Positions 50,431 through 64,000 of a stretch of DNA of 64,000 bases are shown here, piece after piece (positions within the stretch are counted from its first letter, which is position 1; every line of letters starts with the position of its first letter). The position numbers were made by a program, and so were the translations under genes. Under the pieces are notes generated by a model, which made no database searches, had not been told where the DNA came from, and saw only the letters and a list, made by a program, of their open reading frames with translations. The stretch spans positions 71,053,900-71,117,899 of the forward strand of contig NC_044277.2 of assembly GCF_004027225.2 (NCBI RefSeq), in the 5' to 3' direction. This DNA is from Strigops habroptila (Eukaryota > Chordata > Aves > Psittaciformes > Psittacidae).

Positions 50431-53400
50431 TATTTTTAAAATATGTACAGTTTGGTTTGGTTACATCAATAGAATACGCTTTTTTTTTAAAGAAATAATA
50501 ATCCGTCAGCATATTGGTAAAATATTTTAGGTCATATCACTTAGGGCTACTTCATTTTTAAGGTCTTCAGAACATCTGCTAGGTTAATACCAATAGAAAA
50601 CTATTTAAATCACAAGAAGTAAATACAAAGGTAGAAATATTTTGTATACTTAGTCCTTTGCTGATAGACCTCAGCTCCTCTTGACACGGAGCGGTGTAAG
50701 GCATCTATATTGTAGTTTTATCTACCTGTCCATTCAGCCGCCAGTTAGGAGGATTATAGTAAATAGTTCATGGTGTACATCCAGCACTGAAAGGTCATGA
50801 ATGTTGCAATGCAGCCTCAAATGCAAAAACATCCTAAAAACTTACTTTCAAGATGAATTATAATATCACTACTGACCAGTTGGTAACTTCTTCCCAAAGA
50901 ATGTAAAATTCTACTTGGGTCAGTCATCTATTCCACCTTTAAAGATACCATGTTGAGCATAACACTTTTGCTCTTACCTGAAGAAAACAAACAGTAACAT
51001 AAAATACTGTGGTACTTTTTATGACATTCATCTTTTTTACTTTTGTGAGACTGTTGAGAATTACTAAGCAGTTAGGTCAATACATTCATTGTATTTGTCA
51101 TTCATTAACAGCCTTATTTAAATTCGTATTCAGTAACAGAATCCTGTTTAAAATCCTATTTGTGTTGTATTTGCAGGTCATAGCCCATGCAAATTGCAAA
51201 GTTCTTACTAAATATTACAGATTTTATACCCTTTTTCCCCTTAGCTCTTCGTTGTATCTAGTTCATGTATAAAAATGAGCTAGTTGGGAAGGTAATTTTT
51301 AGCTCTTTGTCATGTCTGAAAAAGGGAGATTGCAGGCTCTAGTATTTTTTCAAGCATAGATATGGAGCACAGGTTTAAATATGTATGTCTTCTGGAACCA
51401 TACTCTGAAAAAAGGAATAAAAAGAAATTCTGTGCTACATCTAAGAAGTAATCTTTGAATATGTTGTATTATCTTGAGATACTATACTATAAGTATCCCA
51501 CTAATACACTGTTTATGTGGCAGAGCCTGAAACTCCAAATATATTACATTCTGATGTGAAGCACACAAAAAATGAAAACAGCACATTTGAAAGTAACTAG
51601 TGAGACTGTATGATTTCCCTTTCCAGTTTGAATGAACTTTTATATAAAACATACACAACTAAGGCATCTGAAAAAACTAGAAAACAAGCATTATTAGCAT
51701 TCTACAGAGTGACACTGTTCATTGCTTAAACACCAGTATAAACACCGTAACTAGCAGAATATATAAAATAGCTTTTTTTATCAAATGCCATTTGAAAATA
51801 AGTATTTGGGAAAGACCATGTTAAATGTTTAGCAGTTAAGAAATTAAACTCTATTTAACTGTAATCAATAGAATGACTAAAGGCTACCCAATCCTTATTT
51901 TTGTGTGGTAAACAGAAATGAACAGACCACTGGGTCACTACATGAGGCTGAAGCACTGCACATCCGTATGTTATGTTTCCATAATTTCCTACTCACAACA
52001 GTATTAAAGTAGTTAGCATTCGTTTGAATTATTAATGGCTAAACAGAGAGCATAGGATGCAGTACTGTCTTTGTGAAAATACAGACTTTGTTTCTGTTAA
52101 AAAAATCACCATACCAAGTAATACCAGCACAGGGAACTCCCTACAGTATGGATAGCAAATCAATTTGAGAATTAACCTTCTGAAATGAATGCAGCTTTTA
52201 AGGCAATAGCAATATAGATTAAGCAGCAGTTTGACATTTTTATATATTCACCTTCCCATTGCACATCAGAAACAGAAAGCTCTGGTTGCCAGACCATTTC
52301 ATCAATTAAAGGCATTTATAGAATTGTCTCTATACTTCGACGGAGAATAATAAAGCTGATGTGGGCTTCACTGGGGTATTATACACACTAGAATATTGAC
52401 TTTCTTCTCCATGAATACATTTTTGTGTTTTAGCAGAATACAGAAATGATGTTTTTGAGTCCTCCTGACGGGTTAAATTCATTTTTAATTCAGAAAGTTT
52501 GCACACTGTTTAAGTCTTGCTAGAAAAAGGAAATAAAGCAGCTGTAAAGGTTTGTCTTTAATTCTGCTTATTATGAAGAAAAGCACTTTACATGAGTATT
52601 TGTTAGTGTTCTCCCTCATGCACTGTTTGCAGTCAAGTACAAATGCTCTACTACAAGAATCTGTGGAAGAAATCTTGATCTCAGTTAACAGTGCCAATCT
52701 GGGCTTCTAAATTACTCTTGGTTTATGCTGGCTTCACCAAGAAAAGAATCCTCATTTGCACACATGCTGCACATATAAAAATATACATCTCTCACTGCTA
52801 AAATATCGTAAGTTTACTCTCTTGTGTGGTAAGAGAGCCAGAAGAAAGTAATTTCTTTGTGTATAGAACCATGGAAGTAAGTTTTCCTCGTTTATCTATT
52901 CCCCAAAATAATCACATGTTGAACTATTTCCTCATGCTACATTTGACATGTCTGCTATTTTTCCACATTGTGTGTGAACTGATATTTGCGTTCCTATTTT
53001 CACCATTTTTCATAAATTCACCTCTTTGCCACAAGGTAAAAACAGAAACACTCAGCACACTCCACCTGATAGATTATACATATTCAGCAAGACTAACTTG
53101 CTATTCTGTTACTACAGTCTGCCTCTTCAATAATAGCTTAGTTATGCTGTCTAGTTCTTAAAAGCAATGATCTTGTTAAAAGCAGGAAACAGTTAAGTGT
53201 TACAGAAATAGCATTACTATTCACTAATAGCCCCAAATGAACCTAACATGAACAATGTTAACAAATATTTCTGGTAAGTTGAGAGTTGATTGTTTTTAAA
53301 CATCAGCTTTGAGCTGCTGATTATATCAGTGTTTTCCTATTACTGATTAATTAATATTCCATGTCAGTATTTCCACACAGCCTCAACGGGTAAGCAGTAA

Positions 53401-54149
53401 AATTTCTGACTGCTCTGATGACTGGTAACTGACACACAGCTTTGGAGTTTTCCTTTGTTTGTTTTAAAAGCGTATAAAATGAATGAGGCACGTATTATAT
53501 ATAAGCAATTGGAAAAACATACTAGGTTGTGTTTATTTTTTCTCTGCTATGGGAGTTGTTTAATGTGACATTTCAAAAGATTGAAAATTTACATTGTCAG
53601 CATGGTTGAGCAGAAGTATTTTTTTTAGAGGAAAGAGGATTCTGGGAAGGAGTGGCTGGCTGCTCACAACTGAACAAGTTATAAACTTGCTGAAGTAGTA
53701 CTTAACTTTTATTCCAAAATGTGATTTTTCAGCAAGTCAGAAAAATAGTCTGTAGTATTCAGTTTAATGCTTTCTCCTCAGTTTTTAATGCAGCAGGAAT
53801 ATAGGGCAGAAGGTGTATTTTTGCAACAGAAAACCCATGGAACCCAGGCTGTGAAGAAAATTCATTGCCTGATAAAGGGAATAAATGGAGCGTTTAGCTG
53901 GACTGCATTAGAGTCTTAAATATGTGCCTTTCAAAGCCTCCTATGTATTATGGAGCTATCATAGTTTAGATATTAAAATTACCGTAAAAAAGTAACATCG
54001 AATACTTTACAATCATGACAATATCATTTATATTACACCATATGAGAACAGAAGAGATTGTTTTCCAAACTGAGGTAAACTTTCATCATATCTTTTTCTT
54101 TCTTATTTTTACTAAAGACTTTAATTCAATGTCACTTAAATCAGGATTT
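50431..54149. other. Intergenic DNA between ZPBP and VWC2, left part
   Basis: AT-rich sequence with no gene, RNA or nameable repeat seen. Confidence 0.65.
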
Positions 54150-54400
54150 CCATTTTACACCTCTGGAGATCATCCAGTCCAATACCTCACTGTAAGCAGG
54201 TTGAGCCCCAGCAGGCTGCTCAGGGCCATGTCCAGTCAGGTTTTCACCATGCTCAAGGATGGAGACTCCAAGACATCTCTGGTCAACATCCTCTAGTATT
54301 CAATCACTTCTACTGTGTGGTTTTTGTTTTGTTTTGTTTTGCCATCTCCAAACAGAATTTCTGTATTTAATTTGTGCACAAATACATTTCTCATTTACTT
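54150..54400 (-). mobile_element. CR1 LINE fragment, minus orientation
   Basis: Plus-strand blocks CCTCTGGAGATCATCCAGTC, GGCTGCTCAGGGCCATGTCC, CTCAAGGATGGAGACTCCAA and CATCTCCAAACAGAATTTCT are the reverse complement of a CR1 3' region. It is moderately diverged. Confidence 0.85.
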
Positions 54401-55490
54401 ACGATTTTCTTTAAAAATCTCCCTAAGAAATACCTGTATGACATTGTAGCCAGTTTTCTTTTATTGAATATTCCTACCGTAAACCTCAGCTCCTCTGTTT
54501 CATATCTCGTATCTTTCCTCTTTTTCCCCTTTACCCTTTCAAATCTCGCATTAAGTATTTAAGTGAATACCAGCACTTCCATTTTTGTGGTTTAAATGAG
54601 TAGTATAAAGCATCTTATTGCACACTAACTGCAATTTTCTAATTACCTGAAACCACCTAGAATACAATCTCTTCAGGCACCTACTTGCACAGGTTCAAAG
54701 CCAAATCCATGTACAGTTCAATCCTACAAAGATGGATGAGGCCAAACCAAGAATTAATTTGTCTTGATTTCAACTAGGAAATAAGCAGAAGCAAGTGAAG
54801 AAGCAAAAAAATCTCATATTCATGTCAATGCAGCTACGTAAGAACATGTGAGAAGAATATTCATTATCCAAGCAACAGACATTCAAATAAAAAATTGTTC
54901 ATGAGCTATCAGTGTGTCTGGATATACAGCTTTTATAGACACAACCCACCTGCAAAGCTGAAGAGCTCCTCATATGCAGGATGCATAATACTGTTTGCAC
55001 TGAAGCAAGAACCAGCTGAGTGCCTAGCCTTCAGTGGGGAAGTCAATATTCTCTAGAATTTGGTTCACTAGAAATGATGCAGATGGCTCTTTCTTTTTTA
55101 AAGTAAACTATGAACAGGCGTATTACATGACCAAATCATAATATTTAGGTAAGTACCTGTGGCCACCACGGCAGTTCTTTTTTTTTTTTTTTTTTTGTTT
55201 AGAAATTAGCTTAAAGGCAAATAGTTTCCAACTGCATTCCACAATGGCTCTTTTTAGAAATTTTAATCTTTTATTTTCCACATTTTCATTTTCCACTCTT
55301 AGAAAGGAAGGTTTCTGTTTTAAGCCTTTGTCTCTGTGAAGTGACATGACACAGCAGACTGCAAATCTTGGCTCCCCAGCTTCATTGCCAAAGGCTTATG
55401 CAGTGCTTGGTTCCATCACCTCTTGGAACTTGGCTTTCGGGGTCTTTTAGCGTGTTCCCTTCTGTGCTGGGGTTGCTGATGGTATCACCT
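54401..55490. other. Intergenic DNA, no gene
   Basis: It contains a poly-T run near 55178-55196 and otherwise unassigned sequence. The last ~140 bases (55350-55490) are somewhat GC-richer but unrecognised. Confidence 0.6.
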
Positions 55491-56073
55491 TGTACTGGGT
55501 CTGGCCCAGATGGATTTATTCTTCACAGTAGGTGGTATGGTGCTCTGTTTTAGATTTGTGACCAAAACAAGGCTGATAACACACCACCAGTATTTTGGCT
55601 ATTGCTGAACAATGTGTGTGCCCAGGGTCAAGGTCGTCCTTGTTCCTCATTCACTCCCAACAAGTAGAGCGGGGCTGCACCAGAGCTTGGGAGGGGACAC
55701 AACCAGGCAGGTGACCTGAACTAATCAAAGAGGTATTCCATGCCACATAATGTCCTGCCCAGCAGTAAAACGGAGAGGAGCGAGGTTTAGGTAAGGTCAG
55801 TTGTCTGTTGCTTGGGAGCTGGCTGTCAACTCCCATGGTCTGCACATGGGAGGAGGTGAGCAATTACTATTGCATCTTTTTTTTATTCTTTTTTCATTTT
55901 TCTTCCACTTCCTTGCTTATTAAATCATTTTCCTCTTGAGTTTTCTTCCTCTTTTCTTCCTCATCCATGAGTTTTCTTCCTCTTCTTTTTCCCTGTCCCA
56001 CTGGGGTGGGTGGTGGAGAAGTAAGTAAGCAGCTGTGTGGTGTTTAGCTACCTACCAGGGTTAACCCATAACA
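55491..56073 (+). mobile_element. Solo LTR of an avian endogenous retrovirus, plus orientation
   Basis: It starts TGTACTGGGTCTGGCCCAGA and ends TTTAGCTACCTACCAGGGTT...CATAACA. It shares landmarks with the LTR at 25588-26181: GATAACACACC, GAGGTATTCCATGCCACATA, GGAGGTGAGCAATTACTATT, CTTATTAAATCATTTTCC and CCCACTGGGGTGGG. This copy is more diverged. No internal region or second LTR is present. Flanks CACCT and CACTG share only CAC, so the target duplication is unclear. Confidence 0.8.
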
Positions 56074-56175
56074 CACTGCATGCCAGCTGTGGTTCCACAA
56101 CTGGGCGAGGCTGGTGAGAGCTGCCCAAAAAGAGTCACTCCGCTCATTTCCCCATCTCAGGGACAACCAAAGAGC

Positions 56176-56360
56176 GTTTATGTGGTAATACCTGCCCAGA
56201 GAAGCTGTGGCTGCCCCATCCCTGGCAGTGTTCAAGGCCAGGTTGTACGGGGCTTTGATCAACCTGGTCTAGTGGAAGGTGTCCCTGCCCATGGCAGTGG
56301 GGTTGAACTAGGTAATCTTTAAGGTTCTTCCAACCCAAACCAGTCTATGATTCTGTGATT
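56176..56360 (+). mobile_element. CR1 LINE 3' fragment beside the LTR
   Basis: TGCCCAGAGAAGCTGTGGCT, GCCCCATCCCTGGCAGTGTT and GGTTCTTCCAACCCAAACCA lead to the tail TCTATGATTCTGTGATT. Minus-strand open frames over it are CR1 shadows. The 56074-56175 gap between LTR and CR1 is unassigned. Confidence 0.88.
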
Positions 56361-58093
56361 TTACTACTGGCGAAAACTGCATGTGGCCAGTGATCTCAGC
56401 ATAAAGGAGTTCCAAAGCTCATTATGACCTTACTACATAAAAAAGATAAACAGAAAAAGGATCTCAAAAGACACATGCTAGGAATTCCAGCTACTGGAGA
56501 ACAGCATTTTCAGTACAATGTTTACATACACGCACATCTGTTTCAGGGTTACTTGGTTTTTGTGTGATTAGAAACTATTTAAATAAAATAATGTCTTTCC
56601 CTCTCTTTGTAACTAGACAAATACTATGCATGTCTTTGCCACAGGATGGACTGTGCAAGAGACAGCTCCTTGATTTTTGCGTTTTGTCACTCCTCTTCCT
56701 CTCCTGTACCATCACTGGGGAAAATAACGCCCAGTTGCAGACAGACACATGCTCAAAACACAGACGTAAGGTGATAACTGGGATCCACTGAAGCCACTGG
56801 CAAAAGTACCATGGTCTTTAGAAGTATGAGAAAAATCATACATATGGCTGCAGACTGGCTAACCAGGTTACACCACAGAAGTAAGTAGCAAAGGGTAGCT
56901 GGGAATTTAAGCAATAGTTTCCTGTTTTCAGCTAATCATTAAGTCCTCTCTCTAGCAAAAGCTTAAAGGTAAGAGCATGTTTGTTTTCTTCAGCTTTAAC
57001 CGGTATTGAGCAGATGTAATGCAGGAGTTGGTGACAAGCTAAACTAAACCCAAAATGCATCTAAGCAAAGGCTGCTGGTGGCTGAAGCAGGGAGATGTGA
57101 TTCACCTCACAAGTAGTCAGGGTCAGCTTCTGTGCTAGAAACCCTTTGAGGGATTCAAAGACTTGGTTCTAAACCTGTTTCCTCAACACAGTGTCGCACA
57201 CCTCATACAGATGCCAGAGAAAACCCCAAAGTTGAACCAGCACGAGCAAGGTAGCAAGAGCAAGGTCTAGGGAACAGTGCAGCTACTAACCAGCTGTCCT
57301 GCCTGTGGATTAACAACATGGAGCCACATCACTGGAAGCTTGTTTGGCTGCTCTAGCTCTTCCACGCTGCACTGCTCCACATTCATTATGCATTACATTA
57401 ACAATGCTATGTGATTACTTACCATAATTTCCACCAGCTATATTATGTCATAGAGAAATTTGTCTTGCTGAAATGTTATGTTTGAACTGAATATTAGAGA
57501 ATGATATTGTCAGATTAAATTTTTATAACAGCAGCTATGAGAGAGCAGTTTTGTATTAGCCACTGCTCCAAGTTATCTTGGCAATGGACCAGTAGGTATG
57601 CACCAGTGGAACTGAAAGAAGGAACTGACCCAGCTCTACACTACAGCGATATTCTCTGAAAGCATATTCTACTCCATTCTCTTCAAAAGCAAGAATGTCA
57701 CATTTTTGTCATATGCTGGTTCTTTCCTGGCCCACTAAACTGAAAATAAGCAAAAAAACCCCCAAACCTAAAACAAACCAAAAAACCTCCAAGAAAACCC
57801 TCACATGATGAAACTAGAACAGAAATGTAATGTTTTAGCCATGGCGCATGTATACAACAGGACAGGCAATGATACAGTACTTTAATCTGTATTGTCTATA
57901 TAAAACATTTATTTTTAAGATCTATAATGATATTATAGAAATACATAGAATATTTTATAGAGTGTATTTTAGTGTACTCACTGTGAAAATAACACATTTA
58001 TTAAGACAGGTATTCTTATGTCCAAACGTTTTAAATATATGCACTTCTTCGCCTTGCAGTATTATGTTACTGTGAAAAAGAAAATATCAATAT
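56361..58093. other. Intergenic DNA, probably including VWC2 3' UTR at its right end
   Basis: No gene seen. An A/C-rich low-complexity patch lies near 57750-57800. If VWC2 has a long 3' UTR it would extend leftward here; further TTTATT (minus AATAAA) words occur at 57997-58002 and near 57905. Confidence 0.55.
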
Positions 58094-58099
58094 TTTATT
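58094..58099 (-). terminator. VWC2: Possible VWC2 polyadenylation signal AATAAA
   Basis: This is the nearest minus-strand AATAAA after the VWC2 stop, 112 bases downstream. Alternatives further left exist, so use of this one is uncertain. Confidence 0.35.
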
Positions 58100-58211
58100 C
58101 TTTGCTCCTCACCAGAATCTTCTCATTCAGACTTCCCTGGGTCATCTAGGGTGCTCACTGCTGTGAGATATTTTATAAAAACCACGAAAAGTACTTAGAT
58201 TTGTAGATTTC

Positions 58212-62376
<4,165 letters not shown>

Positions 62377-62619
62377 GGGGAGATTTAGGCTGGATATAAG
62401 GAAGAAATTCTTTACTCCGAGAGTGGTGAGGCACTGGCACAGGTTGCCCAAGGAAGTTGTGGATGCCCCATCCCTGGAAGTGTCTAAGGCCAGGTTGGAG
62501 AGGGCTTTGAGCAACCTGGCGTAGTGGAAGGTGTCCTTGCTTTTGGCACGGGAGTTGGAAATGGGTGATCTTAATGTCTCTCCCAACCCAAACCACTCTA
62601 TGATTATATGATTCTATGA
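62377..62619 (+). mobile_element. CR1 LINE 3' fragment in VWC2 intron
   Basis: GGGGAGATTTAGGCTGGATA, GCACAGGTTGCCCAAGGAAG, CCATCCCTGGAAGTGTCTAA and the tail ATGATTATATGATTCTATGA identify an avian CR1, oriented opposite to VWC2. The minus-strand open frames here are its shadows. Confidence 0.92.
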
Positions 62620-64000
62620 ATGCGATCCTCAACTTTTAAATGCTTAATAACTTAAAAAGTTTGGAAATATAATTGGGGTGACTGCTGCTATAGTGATTTT
62701 TTTCAAAGGCTTTACGCTTGTCCTGTGAAAAGCTTCCAATGACTTGTATGTTATGCTTCAGAGTTGACAAATGCAACAATCTAATTAAAATGCAAATTTT
62801 GTCATCTTGGAAGAAAACAGCCGATACCAATTGTGAGCAAAGAATGCCCAAGCCACTCACCTGCAGAAGCAACAGCACCTGTAACCTTGACAACCTCACA
62901 AGAGGCTCTATAAAGCTTCTCCTCCTCCTGCTCCTCTCCTTCCACAAAACCACAGCTGTACACTACAGAGTTGTGCCTATTTCCTCTGCAGCCTGCCCCT
63001 GCTTTTGCATGGGCACATGTCCCCATCAGTTCCAAAACGTAAGACACAGCAATTTGGTAAATTGTGTTTTAATCAACTGTTTTCATCATGTGTTAAACCA
63101 AATTATGGACAAAGAAATCTGTCTGACTGCGAGTTAATATGTTTGCCTGGAGAATAAGTCATGGCAAATTTCCGCCTATTAGAACTACAGTGACAAACTC
63201 TGTAATGTAACACTTTGGTGTAGGACTGCTTTGGGCTCTGCGTTATACTAAACTCCCTAATAGCTGCCCTTTGAACAGCTCCTTGCAGCAGTCAAACAGG
63301 TCACTTCAGAGGTACCTGACAGCAGTCCCATCTACCCTGAGAGTTTCAATGGCATTCACCATTGTAATATCAGTGTATTTTACACAGTAGTGCAGTGGTA
63401 TTCCCTGTTTTGTTTCCCATTTCCCTCCTACTTCCTGACATCTGCCTTTTCTGTTTGACCACTGATTAAAGACTTGAGCGTCTTCATGACAGCGAATTTT
63501 ATACCAGATAGAAATCATACAGAAACAAACATTTCCTTACATCGAGTCAAATCTGCTGCTGCCTTTCTGTGGTACAGAAAAGCTTTGCTTTCCAGCAACA
63601 CTACTTGACAATCTTCCACGTTCAACAAGAGTGTTCCTGTTGTTCAATCATTTCAGTAACACATCAGGGAAAGTGAGGCCTTCCCCCCACCTTTCAGATG
63701 ATTCTTTCTGACTTCCTCTAGGAAGTCTATTGCAGATGACAGTGAAACTGATGAAACACCAAACTGGAAGAAGAGATACAGACAATCTCCTCGCCTGCAC
63801 TTCAAGCTGTCTGCTGCAGATAACCTGGGATGCCACAGCACAAAACCAAGGACTTTTCTGCACTCCAGCTGGAAGTTACACAGGGGAGGTAGGACAGCCA
63901 AGGACCAGGAAACGGATAAAGGGTAGCTATATCTGCCTCCCTTATGTACCTCTTGAGATGTTTGAGGTGGGTTTCAAATTGTGCTAATGCAGCATAGGGA
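62620..64000 (-). other. VWC2: VWC2 intron continuing past the right edge
   Basis: No exon, RNA gene or nameable repeat was found. The open frames at 62718-63137 and 63648-63987 show no recognised homology. Confidence 0.6.

Noticed and set aside
54015-54296. 93-codon plus frame
   Set aside because: Its second half is antisense CR1 sequence.

Overview
The window looks like bird nuclear DNA. It is AT-rich and intron-dominated, with one CpG island. Its recognisable repeats are 5'-truncated CR1 LINEs ending in the ATTCTATGATTCTATGA-type 3' tail, two solo LTRs of an avian endogenous retrovirus family, and a decayed MIR-type SINE. No species call is possible from sequence reading alone; a non-galliform bird is a reasonable guess because that LTR family is common in Neoaves.

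Three protein-coding genes are present and match the amniote order IKZF1 (outside, to the left) - SPMIP7/SPATA48 - ZPBP - VWC2. (1) ZPBP, plus strand, 23975-50374, is complete: eight coding exons with consensus splice sites and continuous phase encode 339 residues. It has a signal peptide, an Ig-like domain with Cys77/Trp94/Tyr-x-Cys129, and a Cys-rich C-terminus. (2) On the minus strand to its left, one exon (5243-5350) reads as the conserved NIPGYTG...[13 protein letters not shown] segment of SPMIP7 (SPATA48, C7orf72), a sperm axonemal protein. Two further exons (2207-2383 and 1399-1444) follow it in exact phase with good splice sites, a stop and an AATAAA, so they probably form the 3' end. 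A possible first coding exon lies at 22871-22962, and the middle exons are only partly resolved. (3) On the minus strand at the right, 58212-58363 is the last coding exon of VWC2 (brorin); the rest of that gene lies beyond the window.

SPMIP7 and ZPBP are therefore head to head around a CpG island (about 23540-24240), and ZPBP and VWC2 converge. The first two are sperm-associated genes and could share promoter control. VWC2 is a secreted BMP antagonist and functionally unrelated.

The remainder is intron and intergenic DNA: CR1 fragments (33890-34420 minus, 43596-43662 plus, 48766-49268 plus, 54150-54400 minus, 56176-56360 plus, 62377-62619 plus), LTRs (25588-26181 minus, 55491-56073 plus), microsatellites and homopolymers, a trinucleotide foldback near 9.4 kb and a 24-bp perfect palindrome at 60.8 kb. 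I saw no CRISPR, bacterial or viral coding system, and nothing that I can defend as a wholly new system. The most useful leads are the unresolved SPMIP7 exon structure and its shared control region with ZPBP.
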